A program made the position numbers and the translations under genes. Below, in pieces: positions 53,859 through 63,798 of a stretch of 64,000 nt of DNA; position 1 is the stretch's first letter, and every line of letters starts with the position of its first letter. A model generated the notes under the pieces. That model worked only from the letters and a program-made list of their open reading frames with translations, was not told where the DNA came from and made no database searches. The stretch covers positions 2,480,001-2,544,000 of the forward strand of contig OZ246977.1 of assembly GCA_965232465.1 (NCBI GenBank), in the 5' to 3' direction. This DNA is from G965232465 sp965232465. GTDB lineage: Bacteria; Pseudomonadota; Alphaproteobacteria; JAQWUY01.

Positions 53859-56800
53859 TTATTTAAACTGCAAATCGTGCAACTTCCAGTGGGCTTTTGA
53901 ATCTTTTAAAGCGTTATTTGTTAAAATATAATCATAAGCAGTTTTACCATCATCATCTTTGGCTGTTGCGTCCGCCCCTGCGTTAATCAGCGTAGTAATA
54001 ACTTCAGGGTTTTCATTGAACCGAGATGCATACATTAAAGGTGTCCACCCATCTTTAGTCCGTGCATTGACATCCGCCCCTGCGTTAATCAGCGTAGTAA
54101 TAACATCAGGGTTTTCATTGGCCCAAGATGCATACATTAAAGGTGTCCACCCATCTTTATTATTCCGTGCATTGACATCCGCCCCTGCGTTAATCAGCGT
54201 AGTAATAACATCAGGGTTTTCATTGGCCCAAGATGCATACATTAAAGGTGTCCACCCATCTTTAGCCCGTACATTGACATCCGCCCCTGCGTTAATCAGT
54301 GTAGTAATAAATTCAGGGTTTTGATTGAACCCAGATGCATACATTAAAGGTGTCGACCCACCTTTAGCCCGTGCATTGACATCCGCCCCTGCGTTAATCA
54401 GCGTAGTAATAACATCAGGGTTTTGATTGTTCCTAGATGCATAAATTAAAGGTGTCCACCCATCTTTAATCCGTACATTGACATCCGCCCCTGCGTTAAT
54501 CAGTGTAGTAATAACATCAGGGTTTTGATTGAACCCAGATGCATGCATTAAAGGTGTCCCCCCATATTCAGTCCGTGCATTGACATCCGCCCCTGCGTTA
54601 ATCAGCGTAGTAATAACTTCAGGGTTTTGATTGGTCCGAGACGCCCACAGTAAAGGTGTCCCCCCATATTCAGTCCGTACATTGACATCCGCCCCTGCGT
54701 TAATCAGCGTAGTAATAACATCAGGGTTTTGATTGTTCCCAGATGCATACATTAAAGGTGTCCACCCATCTTTATCCCGTGCTTCGGTATCCGCCCCTGC
54801 GTTAATCAGCGTAGTAATAACATCAGGGTTTTGATTGTTCCCAGATGCATACATTAAAGGTGTCCGCCCAGTTTCAGTCCGTGCATTGACATCCGCCCCT
54901 GCGTTAATCAGCGTAGTAATAACATCAGGGTTTTGATTGTCCCCAGACGCCGACATTAAAGGTGTCCGCCCAGTTTCAGTCCGTGCATTGACATCCGCCC
55001 CTGCGTTAATCAGCGTAGTAATAACATCAGGGTTTTGATTGTCCCCAGACGCCGACATTAAAGGTGTCCGCCCAGTTTCAGTCCGTGCATTGACATCCGC
55101 CCCTGCGTTAATCAGCGTAGTAATAACATCAGGGTTTTGATTGTCCCCAGACGCCGACATTAAAGGTGTCCGCCCAGTTTCAGTCCGTGCATTGACATCC
55201 GCCCCTGCGTTAATCAGCGTAGTAATAACATCAGGGTTTTGATTGTCCCCAGACGCCCACATTAAAGGTGTCCGCCCAGTTTCAGTCCGTGCATTGACAT
55301 CCGCCCCTGCGTTAATCAGTGTAGTAATAACTTCAGGGTTTTGATTGAACCCAGACGCCCACAGTAAAGGTGTCCACCCATCTTTAGTCCGTGCATTGAC
55401 ATCCGCCCCTGCGTTAATCAGCGTAGTAATAACATCAGGGTTTTCATTGTCCCCAGATGCATACATTAAAGGTGTCAACCCATATTTATCCCGTGCATTG
55501 ACATCCGCCCCTGCGTTAATCAGTGTAGTAATAACATCAGGGTTTTGATTGAACCCAGATGCATACACTAAAGGTGTCCACCCATCTTTATTCCGTGCAT
55601 TGACATCCGCCCCTGCGTTAATCAGCGTAGTAATAACATCAGGGTTTTGATTGTGCCTAGACGCCGACATTAAAGGTGTCCCCCCATCTTTAATCCGTGC
55701 ATTGACATCCGCCCCTGCGTTAATCAGCGTAGTAATAACTTCAGGGTTTTGATTGTCCCCAGATGCATACATTAAAGGTGTCAACCCATCTTTATCCCGT
55801 GCTTCGGTATCCGCCCCTGCGTTAATCAGCGTAGTAATAACATCAGGGTTTTGATTGGTCCCAGATGCATACAGTAAAGGTGTCAACCCATCTTTATTCC
55901 GTGCATTGACATCCGCCCCTGCGTTAATCAGCGTAGTAATAACATCAGGGTTTTGATTGAACCCAGATGCCCACATTAAAGGTGTCGCCCCATAATATTT
56001 TTTATTCCGTACATTGACATCCGCCCCTGCGTTAATCAGCGTAGTAATAACATCAGGGTTTTGATTGTCCCCAGATGCATACATTAAAGGTGTCCACCCA
56101 TCTTTATCCCGTGCTTCGGTATCCGCCCCTGCGTTAATCAGCGTAGTAAAAACTTCAGGGTTTTGATTGGACCGAGATGCATACATTAAAGGTGTCGACC
56201 CATCTTTAGTCCGTGCTTCGGTATCCACCCCTGCGTTAATCAGCGTAGTAATAACATCAGGGTTTTGATTGGTCCCAGATGCATACATTAAAGGTGTCCA
56301 CCCATCTTTATCCCGTGCTTCGGTATCCGCCCCTGCGTTAATCAGCGTAGTAATAACATCAGGGTTTTGATTGGTCCCAGATGCATACATTAAAGGTGTC
56401 CACCCATCTTTATCCCGTGCTTCGGTATCCGCCCCTGCGTTAATCAGTGTAGTAATAACATCAGGGTTTTGATTGTCCCCAGACGCCGCCATTAAAGGTG
56501 TCCACCCATCTTTATCCCGTGCTTCGGTATCCGCCCCTGCGTTAATCAGCGTAGTAATAACATCAGGGTTTTGATTGAACGCAGACGCCCACAGTAAAGG
56601 TGTCCCCCCATCTTTATCCCGTGCTTCGGTATCCGCCCCTGCGTTAATCAGTGTAGTAATAACATCAGGGTTTTGATTGAACCTAGATGCATACATTAAA
56701 GGTGTCCGCCCATCTTTATCCCGTGCATTGACATCCGCCCCTGCGTTAATCAGTGTAGTAATAACATCAGGGTTTTGATTGTCCCCAGATGCATACATTA

Positions 56801-57901
56801 AAGGTGTCACCCCATCTTTATCCCGTGCATTGACATCCGCCCCTGCGTTAATCAGTGTAGTAATAACTTCAGGGTTTTGATTGAACCTAGACGCCAACAT
56901 TAAAGGTGTCGCCCCATATTTATTCCGTGCATTGACATCCGCCCCTGCGTTAATCAGCGTAGTAATAACATCAGGGTTTTGATTGGCCCTAGATGCATAC
57001 ATTAAAGGTGTCCGCCCAGTTTCAGTCCGTACATTGACATCCGCCCCTGCGTTAATCAGTGTAGTAATAACATCAGGGTTTTGATTGGCCCTAGATGCAT
57101 CCATTAAAGGTGTCCGCCCAGTTTTAGTCCGTGCATTGACATCCGCCCCTGCGTTAATCAGTGTAGTAATAACATCAGGGTTTTGATTGGCCCTAGATGC
57201 ATCCATTAAAGGTGTCGACCCACCTTTAGCCCGTGCATTGACATCCGCCCCTGCGTTAATCAGCGTAGTAATAACATCAGGGTTTTGATTGGCCCTAGAT
57301 GCATCCATTAAAGGTGTCCGCCCAATTTCAGTCCGTACATTGACATCCGCCCCTGCGTTAATCAGCGTAGTAATAACATCAGGGTTTTGATTGGTCCCAG
57401 ATGCATACATTAAAGGTGTCAACCCATCTTTATCCCGTGCATTGACATCCGCCCCTGCGTTAATCAGCGTAGTAATAACATCAGGGTTTTGATTGTTCCT
57501 AGATGCATACATTAAAGGTGTCGACCCATCTTTAGCCCGTACATTGACATCCACCCCTGCGTTAATCAGCGTAGTAATAACATCAGGGTTTTGATTGAAC
57601 ACAGACGCCGACAGTAAAGGTGTCCACCCATCTTTATTCCGTGCATTGACATCCGCCCCTGCGTTAATCAGTGTAGTAATAAATTCAGGGTTTTGATTTT
57701 TCCCAGATGCATACATTAAAGGTGTCCCCCCATCTTTATTCCGTGCATTGACATATCCGCCCCATTGGCAATAGCGTTTTTTACATCTTTTACTGTGACA
57801 TTTTGCCAATACGAGTCTGACAAAAAATCACTTGCTTGTACTATGGGGGGGATACATACCCACGATATAATAAATATTCTTAAAATTATTTTTGAAAACA
57901 T
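53859..57901 (-). CDS. Giant secreted ankyrin-repeat protein, frameshifted near its N-terminus
   Basis: An open frame of 1316 codons (from 57809) carries 37 ankyrin repeats and the cap AYDYILTNNALKDSKAHWKL. Upstream, in another frame from 57901, lies the proper N-terminus: a signal peptide ending VQAS and then FLSDSYWQNVTVKDVKNAIANGAD, which matches the two small paralogues. The join fails because of a 2-nt AT insertion at about 57754 (CATAT where the repeats have CAT). Without it the protein would be about 1346 residues. No other stop or shift occurs in 3.8 kb of repeats, so the break is recent, reversible, or a sequencing error. Secreted ankyrin proteins bind other proteins, often host ones. 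Confidence 0.85.
53949..57731 (-). repeat. Tandem array of 37 ankyrin-coding repeats, 102 bp each
   Basis: Thirty-seven units of 34 codons; three units carry small additions that sum to 9 bp, so 37 × 102 + 9 equals the length exactly. The block coding NQNPDVITTLINAGAD is almost invariant in DNA, while positions around the first helix (MYASG, LWASR, MSASR and others) and the loop (VNARDKD, TEARDKD, VNVRTET) vary. Three consecutive units near 54900-55200 are identical, so copies still spread by recombination. Confidence 0.95.
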
Positions 57902-58335
57902 ATGACTCTCCTTATGTTTATTGATACTTTATTCAGGGCAATATACACAAACAAACCCACTTTGTCAATATAAATCCCTAATAATATCAGAGTATCCAAA
58001 CGCACCGGTTACCCGGTGCGGGGGGTCGAAAATAAAAGGGGGGGAACCACCCCCCCCCCCCCGAAAAAAACAAAATTATATTCATTTGAAAAAACGAAAT
58101 ACAATACTATTATACACATCATTTTCATATTTTCAAATAAAAATATTACCTTCGGCGGATTGCGTGCGGATTTTTGCAGACATTTTTGCAGACGCAGTGC
58201 GGATTGCGTGCGGATTTTTCGCCTCTAATACATTCGCAATTCTAGTTTAACATATTCTAACTATATGATACAATATAATAATAAAACGACCGGCGGCCGT
58301 GGCTACTAAAAAAGGGGTTGTATAAATAAAAAATT
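57902..58335. other. Intergenic region with a C13 run and direct repeats
   Basis: No gene is supported. It holds a run of thirteen C at 58050-58062, preceded by seven G at 58038-58044, and a 21-bp direct repeat (GCGGATTGCGTGC then GGATTTTT) at 58155 and 58199. The promoter of the giant ankyrin gene must lie here; the C run sits about 150 bp upstream of its start. Confidence 0.6.
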
Positions 58336-58434
58336 AAGGGATTTATATACTTGACTCCACAGGAGTTGAATTAAGGCTATTTTTTGTTTTTATGGGTATG
58401 TCAGAAAGTTTGTGTAAGTAGACTTTATTAACCC

Positions 58435-58470
58435 ATGTGTTATATTGGGAATATTCCCAATATAACACAT
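58435..58470. promoter_or_regulatory. 36-bp perfect palindrome before the IS256 transposase
   Basis: ATGTGTTATATTGGGAAT is followed at once by its complement. It lies 22 bp before the transposase start and could be a transposase binding site or a hairpin blocking read-through into the gene. Confidence 0.7.
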
Positions 58471-58492
58471 ACAGAATTAAGGAGACTTACTT

Positions 58493-59734
58493 ATGACGAA
58501 AAGAACCAAGAAGTTAAATACTAGACCAGAGATTAACCCTGATTTGATCAAGCAACTATTGCAACAAGCCGAAGGGCAGGAATTGTTTGGTGCTGATGGC
58601 TTTTTTCAATCTTTGAAACAAAGCCTTGCCAACGGTATCCTTGACGGGGAAATGGAACATCACCTTGGCTATCAAAAGCACGATAAATCCCCCAAAAGTA
58701 CTACAAATCGCCGTAATGGGCATTATGCGAAAACTGTTATCAGCGATGATGATACTCTAAATTTACGCATACCACGGGACAGAGATAACGATTATGAACC
58801 CCAGTTTATTCCAAAAAATGCTCGGCGGTTTGATGGCTTTGATGATAAAGTTATATCCATGTACGCCCGTGGCATGACTATGCGGGAAATTCAGCAGTAT
58901 ATTTATGAAATTTATGGAACAGAAGTGTCCCATGAATTGATTTCAACTGTTACGGACAAAGTCATAGACGACATCAACGCATGGCAAAACAGACCGCTTA
59001 ATAGTATTTATCCCATTGTTTATCTGGACTGTATGCACATTAAAACCCGTGATACCCATGTTATTATCAACAAGGCGGTTTACCTAGCTGTGGGCATCAA
59101 TATGGAAGGCAAAAAAGAAGTACTTGGCATGTGGATTGCCAAAACCGAAGGGGCTAAGTTTTGGTTACAAGTGATAACAGAACTTAAAAATCGTGGCGTT
59201 ACTGATATATTCATAGCCTGTATCGATGGACTAACTGGATTTGAAGACGCCATCTGTTCCGTATTTCCACAAACCACCGTGCAGCTGTGTATTGTGCATA
59301 TGGTACGCAACAGCCTAAAATTCGTCCCTTGGAAAGATAAAAAGCAAGTGGCTGATGATTTAAAAGCCATTTATAACGCTTCATCCGAGGACATGGCATT
59401 GCAACAGTTAAAGGCATTTCGGCAAAAATGGGACAGTACATATCCAACCATCGCCAGCAGTTGGCAGAAAAAGTGGGCGAGTATAGCACCGTGTCTAGCC
59501 TATCCCGAGCATATTAAAAAGGTCATTTATACCACAAACACCATAGAATCCATCAATCGGCAGATTAGAAAAATCATTAAAAACAAAGGGGTATTCCCAA
59601 ATGATACGGCTGTTAAAAAATCTTTATTTTTAGCCTTGCAAAATGCAGAAAAAAGATGGACAATGCCCATTAGGAATTGGAAACAAGCTTTAAACCAATT
59701 CGCTATTATGTTTGACGATAGAGTTAAACTTTAA
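58493..59734 (+). CDS. IS256-family (mutator) transposase
   Basis: The 413-residue protein matches the mutator family: EMEHHLGYQKHDKS near the N-terminus, NRRNGHYAKTVISDD, IVYLDCMHIKTRD with the first Asp, ACIDGLTGFEDAI with the second, CIVHMVRNS, and IYTTNTIESINRQIRK with the catalytic Glu. AAGGAG lies close before the ATG. All catalytic residues are present, so it may be active. Confidence 0.96.
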   Translation: MTKRTKKLNTRPEINPDLIKQLLQQAEGQELFGADGFFQSLKQSLANGILDGEMEHHLGYQKHDKSPKSTTNRRNGHYAKTVISDDDTLNLRIPRDRDNDYEPQFIPKNARRFDGFDDKVISMYARGMTMREIQQYIYEIYGTEVSHELISTVTDKVIDDINAWQNRPLNSIYPIVYLDCMHIKTRDTHVIINKAVYLAVGINMEGKKEVLGMWIAKTEGAKFWLQVITELKNRGVTDIFIACIDGLTGFEDAICSVFPQTTVQLCIVHMVRNSLKFVPWKDKKQVADDLKAIYNASSEDMALQQLKAFRQKWDSTYPTIASSWQKKWASIAPCLAYPEHIKKVIYTTNTIESINRQIRKIIKNKGVFPNDTAVKKSLFLALQNAEKRWTMPIRNWKQALNQFAIMFDDRVKL

Positions 59735-59857
59735 AATACTATTTACACAAACTTTCTGATAGTCTCATTTTTATACATAAATGACATTGCTTTTTGTTGT
59801 GAAATCCCACCAAATTACATGCAAATATCGATTTATGGAGTCAAGTATATAAATCCC

Positions 59858-60523
59858 TTATTTAAACTGCAAATCGTGCAACTTCCAGCGGGCTTTTGAA
59901 TCTTTTAAAGCGTTATTTGTTAAAATATAATCATAAGCAGTTTTACCATCATCATCTTTGGCTGTTGCATCCGCCCCTGCGTTAATCAATGCTATGATAA
60001 CATCTGGGTTTCTATTATTCTTAGCCGCATACATTAAAGGTGTCATGCCATTTTTAACCCGTACATTGACATCCGCCCCTGCGTTAATCAGGGTACTAAT
60101 CACATCTGGGTGTGCATTATTGCTAGCCGCATACATTAAAGGTGTCCACTTATATTTATCCTGTGCATGCACATCCGCCTTTGCTTTAATCAGAGTACCA
60201 ACCACATCTGGGTTTGCATTATAATTAGCCGCCAACATTAACGGAGTCATCCCATCTTTATCCTGTGCATTGACATCCGCCCCTGCATTAATCAATGTAC
60301 TAATCACATCTGGATTGTTATTAACCCCAGACGCCCACATTAACGGTGTCCACCCACTTCCCGTCTGTGCATTGACATTCGCCCCATTGGCAATAGCATT
60401 TTTTACAGTCTGTACTGTGGCAGTTTTCCAATATGAAGCTGACAAAAAATCACTTGCTTGTACTATGGGGGAAATACATACACATAATACAATAGATATT
60501 CTTAAAAGCATTTTCGAAAACAT
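59858..60523 (-). CDS. Secreted ankyrin-repeat protein, small paralogue
   Basis: A signal peptide ending VQAS and the leader FLSASYWKTATVQTVKNAI are followed by about five 34-residue ankyrin repeats (GWTPLMWASGVNNNPDVIST and so on) and the cap AYDYILTNNALKDSKARWKL, whose last 60 bp are nearly identical in DNA to the end of the giant gene. The frame is intact, showing what the giant gene's N-terminus should be. Its stop codon overlaps the 24-bp inverted repeat by two bases. Confidence 0.9.
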   Translation of the reverse strand: MFSKMLLRISIVLCVCISPIVQASDFLSASYWKTATVQTVKNAIANGANVNAQTGSGWTPLMWASGVNNNPDVISTLINAGADVNAQDKDGMTPLMLAANYNANPDVVGTLIKAKADVHAQDKYKWTPLMYAASNNAHPDVISTLINAGADVNVRVKNGMTPLMYAAKNNRNPDVIIALINAGADATAKDDDGKTAYDYILTNNALKDSKARWKLHDLQFK

Positions 60524-60655
60524 ATCATTCTCCTATTTGATAGATACTTTAATACAAAGCACTATATACAAACAAACCCACCTTGTCAATATATATTGAC
60601 AAAAAGAGATTATATGGCAAGTTAAAAGTTAGGTGAGGTTTGTATATAATTCCCT

Positions 60656-61558
60656 TCATTTATCCCGGATATAAATAAAGTCTGCTAAGTCCCGTAAAGT
60701 ATCCGCCTGTGCACCAAAGGGTTGCAGGGCGGATTTTGCCTGATGTATCATTTCTAGACACAGTTTTTTGGCGTTTGTTACCCCCAGCAACGATACAAAT
60801 GTGGCTTTGTTCATATGTGCATCTTTACCGGCTTTTTTACCCATTTGTATACTGTTGCCAAGGGTATCCAATAAATCATCTGATATTTGAAATGCCAACC
60901 CCAATGCGGTACCATAAGCGGTCAGGGATTCGGTTTGTGTCGTATTTGCCCCCCCTAGTATCGCCCCCATTTGTAAGGATGCGTTGATAAGACAACCGGT
61001 TTTTAATGATTGGATTTTATATATTGTTTCTTCAGTTAATGGCTGGATATATTTTTCCGCATCAATATCGCACATTTGCCCCCCCACCATACCATTAAAA
61101 CCGCTGGCACGGGCCAATATTAAGCACAGTTGTGCCCGTATGTGGGCATCCTTGTGGGTGGGTGCGTCGGATAAAATTTCAAAGGCTAGGCTCAGCAACC
61201 CATCGCCCACTAAAATAGCGGTGGCATCGTCGTATTTTTTATGAATGGTTGGTTGTCCCCGTCGCATATCGTCGTCGTCCATGGCGGGTAAATCGTCGTG
61301 TACCAATGAATAACAATGTACACATTCGATTGCCGCCGCCACCCGTAACACACGGGGGTCATGCACGCCCAACAATTTTGCCGATTGCACCACCAAAAAT
61401 GGTCTGATGCGTTTGCCCCCATTTAACAACGCATCACGGGTAGCATTTTGTAATCGTTGGGATGCAGATTGTGCATCGATGATGTCTGATAATATATCGG
61501 TAACAGTTTTACCCGTTTGATATATTTTTGACATCAATTTGTTTGTTGCCATGTGCAT
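60656..61558 (-). CDS. ispA: Polyprenyl synthetase (farnesyl diphosphate synthase)
   Basis: The enzyme joins isopentenyl and allylic diphosphates to make farnesyl diphosphate. The 300-residue protein has the first Asp-rich motif DDLPAMDDDDMRRG with the family insertion, GGKRIRPFLV near residue 47, and the second motif FQISDDLLD. It overlaps xseB by one base (TAATG). dxs should follow but lies beyond the 7-kb insertion. Confidence 0.95.
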   Translation of the reverse strand: MHMATNKLMSKIYQTGKTVTDILSDIIDAQSASQRLQNATRDALLNGGKRIRPFLVVQSAKLLGVHDPRVLRVAAAIECVHCYSLVHDDLPAMDDDDMRRGQPTIHKKYDDATAILVGDGLLSLAFEILSDAPTHKDAHIRAQLCLILARASGFNGMVGGQMCDIDAEKYIQPLTEETIYKIQSLKTGCLINASLQMGAILGGANTTQTESLTAYGTALGLAFQISDDLLDTLGNSIQMGKKAGKDAHMNKATFVSLLGVTNAKKLCLEMIHQAKSALQPFGAQADTLRDLADFIYIRDK

Positions 61559-61830
61559 TACAAGGGGAACTCTTTTGAAGGCGTATCTGCGGGGGTATCC
61601 GTATCTAAGGCAACAGTTTCGGTGCTTCCATCGGCGTTTATTTGGATTTTTTCAATTTTGTGTACCGCCGCTTTTAAGGTGTGTTCACAGTGGGCTTTTA
61701 ATTTTGCCCCCCGTTCATAATATTGAATCGCTTGTTCTAAGGGCACATCGCCGTTTTCCAATTGCAACACAATTTTTTCCAGTTGTTGCAAAGCGTCTTC
61801 AAATGATAAATCTTGTATATTTTTTGTCAT
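61558..61830 (-). CDS. xseB: Exodeoxyribonuclease VII small subunit
   Basis: XseB caps the filaments of the XseA nuclease. The 90-residue protein has the family block [20 protein letters not shown] followed by [17 protein letters not shown], a two-helix coiled coil. The acidic C-terminal tail is a little longer than usual. AGGA lies 8 nt before the ATG. It is first in the xseB–ispA pair. Confidence 0.95.
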   Translation of the reverse strand: MTKNIQDLSFEDALQQLEKIVLQLENGDVPLEQAIQYYERGAKLKAHCEHTLKAAVHKIEKIQINADGSTETVALDTDTPADTPSKEFPL

Positions 61831-62049
61831 GCGTATATTCCTGTTGTCGATATCAATGGTGTATATATCATACCAGATAATAAATGCGGTTGCAACCGCT
61901 CAGCACACAGGGATATAATAGTATATATATTAAGAATTTTTCATATATAATATATTAAAAATTTTTTATGTTTAAATCCGTTGACAGGTTGTATTTATTG
62001 ATTTATAGGTATGTATTACCTGTAACATTTTTTATTGGAAGGCATACTT

Positions 62050-62784
62050 ATGATAGCTATATATTCATTATTTTTTTTAGTATTGACAACCCATTTGGCA
62101 TTGTTAATAAATGCTGTATATCAAACCGCATATACAATCAGCCGTGCCATGTGTGGGGTTAATCCCTTGCCGATTGCCCTTAGTTTTGCCGGATCGGCCG
62201 CTATTATCGCCACTGTTGGGGTGATAGTCACGGATTCATTACAAAATGTATTTCCCACTTTTGTACATATTTTACCTGCGGTTGGGGCGGTTTTGTTATT
62301 TTGGTACGCATATCATGCATATAAATTGGCAATCAGCCCGTGTACTTGTGATACACAGCCGATCGATGCCAAAACCATTGGTGCCATATTTGTGATGAAT
62401 CTGACTTCTGCCCATATGCTGAGTGATATTACTTTAATATCCGGTTTTTACAAAAGTTTTCATGATGATTATGGCACGGTTGCCACATCTGTTACCATCA
62501 TAATTGCATTTGCCTTATCTGCTTTTATTTGGTTTGGATGTATTGGTGCCATAGCGTATAAATTGGGCGAAAAATTACAATTTGCCAAAATTCACAAAGT
62601 ATTACACTGGGCATCTTGTATATTATTGGTGGGTATTGCCTTGGCAATTTTAACCGAAGCCTATACAGATTTACATATATTTGGTGACCATGATCATGGT
62701 ATTACAGATGACCATGACCACACTGATGACCATGACGACCATGAAGACAACGATCATGAAGACGACCACGATCATAAATCCTAA
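62050..62784 (+). CDS. LysE/ArgO-like transporter with a His/Asp-rich C-terminal tail
   Basis: Six hydrophobic helices follow the LysE plan: LLFWYAYHAYKLA, the middle block MNLTSAHMLSDITLISGF (where LysE has LNPHVYLDT), SAFIWFGCIGAIAYKLG and LHWASCILLVGIALAIL. LysE relatives export amino acids or, in some branches, metal ions. The last 30 residues are almost all His, Asp and Glu (DHDHGITDDHDHTDDHDDH), a probable metal-binding tail, which favours metal export. I chose the ATG at 62050, with GGAAGG 7 nt upstream. No metal regulator is adjacent. Confidence 0.78.
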   Translation: MIAIYSLFFLVLTTHLALLINAVYQTAYTISRAMCGVNPLPIALSFAGSAAIIATVGVIVTDSLQNVFPTFVHILPAVGAVLLFWYAYHAYKLAISPCTCDTQPIDAKTIGAIFVMNLTSAHMLSDITLISGFYKSFHDDYGTVATSVTIIIAFALSAFIWFGCIGAIAYKLGEKLQFAKIHKVLHWASCILLVGIALAILTEAYTDLHIFGDHDHGITDDHDHTDDHDDHEDNDHEDDHDHKS

Positions 62785-62883
62785 TTTTTTGTTGTTGAAT
62801 GGGCGATTACCATGTAAAAATGGTTATCCGATACAATTCGGATTTAATTAATCGCTTGCAACCGCTTCTTAGAACTTAGACTT

Positions 62884-62916
62884 AGAAGTGGACCCCGTTG
62901 TTTGGGGACCACTTCT
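62884..62916. terminator. Strong hairpin between the transporter and SDR genes
   Basis: AGAAGTGG pairs with CCACTTCT and CCCC with GGGG across an A-A mismatch, with a 7-nt loop. No T run follows on the plus strand, so it may be a weak terminator or a processing site. A GCTTGCAACCGC relic of the MITE palindrome lies just before it. Confidence 0.45.
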
Positions 62917-63021
62917 CCTCAAATATATAGGTTTAGTTTTTAATATTTTCCATTTTTATTGACTTTTGTAGTTTTATTATATTATCATATAAAAAACTAT
63001 ATGAATAAAAAGAGAGATAAT

Positions 63022-63798
63022 ATGTACCTAAACAAAATGTGTATGTCCGATCGTGTGGCGGTGGTTACCGGTGGGACATCTGGTATTGGGCTTGCGATTT
63101 GTCATGCCTTGTGCGAAGCGGGGGCGACTGTTATTGCCCTCACCAACGACATGTCGCAACACACAGACGCACAAGACTTTATACAACAACAGGGATACAA
63201 TATACATATACTCCCATTGGATGTAACCGATTCCGAATGGGTGAAAACCGTTTGCAATGACATTGAAACAACATTTGGATTCGTCGATTGCTTGATCAAT
63301 AATGCGGGTATAGTCCCCACTTGGCAAGGGGCAGAAGCAGTCACCGATGAAGTTTTCTTAAAGGTGATGGATGTAAATCTGAATGGTATGATGTGGTGTT
63401 GCCGATCGTTTGGTAGTCGTATGCTTAAATGGGGGCATGGTACCATTGTGAATATGGGGTCTATGTCCGGTATTATCAATAACATTCCACAAAAACAATG
63501 CTATTACAACATATCCAAAGCAGGGGTACATCACCTGACCAAATGCTTGGCGGCGGAATGGGCGGACAAAGGTGTACGGGTCAATTGCGTTGCCCCCACC
63601 TATATCGAAACACCACTGACCAAGTTTGGCATGCAAGACAACCCAGACATGGCACAACAATGGATTGACATGACCCCTATGAAACGGGTGGGACAACCTG
63701 ATGAAATCGCCTCAGTAGTATTGTTTTTGGCATCGGACGCATCCAGCCTTATGACCGGCAGTGTGGTCGTGGCGGATGCAGGGTATACCCTAATATAG
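63022..63798 (+). CDS. Short-chain dehydrogenase/reductase
   Basis: The 258-residue protein has the classical SDR motifs: VAVVTGGTSGIGLAI for NAD(P), INNAGIVP, the Ser of NMGSMSGI, the catalytic YYNISKAGVHHL and the closing MTGSVVVADAGYTLI. The substrate cannot be told. I chose the ATG at 63022, which has GAGAG 5 nt upstream, over starts 21 and 63 bases earlier without one. It is alone at the end of the window. Confidence 0.92.
   Translation: MYLNKMCMSDRVAVVTGGTSGIGLAICHALCEAGATVIALTNDMSQHTDAQDFIQQQGYNIHILPLDVTDSEWVKTVCNDIETTFGFVDCLINNAGIVPTWQGAEAVTDEVFLKVMDVNLNGMMWCCRSFGSRMLKWGHGTIVNMGSMSGIINNIPQKQCYYNISKAGVHHLTKCLAAEWADKGVRVNCVAPTYIETPLTKFGMQDNPDMAQQWIDMTPMKRVGQPDEIASVVLFLASDASSLMTGSVVVADAGYTLI

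Larger units (their letters stand above)
58401..59759 (+). mobile_element. IS256-family insertion sequence
   Basis: Inverted ends TCAGAAAGTTTGTGTAA (58401-58417) and TTACACAAACTTTCTGA (59743-59759) are perfect over 17 bp, and the GTGTAA at the inner side is typical of IS256. The exact outer edge is not certain and no 8-9 bp target duplication was found at these ends. The element holds one transposase gene. Confidence 0.8.
58336..59859. mobile_element. Inverted-repeat unit enclosing the IS256 element
   Basis: A perfect 24-bp inverted repeat lies at 58336-58359 (starts AAGGGATTTATATAC, ends CTTGACTCCA) and 59836-59859. The right copy touches the stop codon of the small ankyrin gene. It encloses the IS256-type ends at 58401 and 59743, leaving 41 and 76 bp of extra sequence. 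It may be an older element into which IS256 jumped, or the true ends of a longer IS. Confidence 0.65.

Noticed and set aside
53959..55548. Plus-strand frames inside the giant ankyrin repeats
   Set aside because: They are antisense readings of the 102-bp repeat, which stays open on the other strand because the period is a multiple of three.
57809..57901. A separate short gene at 57716-57901 ending MHGIKMGGHL
   Set aside because: It is the true N-terminus of the giant ankyrin protein read out of frame after a 2-nt insertion; the matching paralogues show the normal join.
58016..58250. Plus-strand frames at 57921-58250 and 58016-58228
   Set aside because: They translate the G and C runs and short direct repeats, have no ribosome binding site and show no domain.
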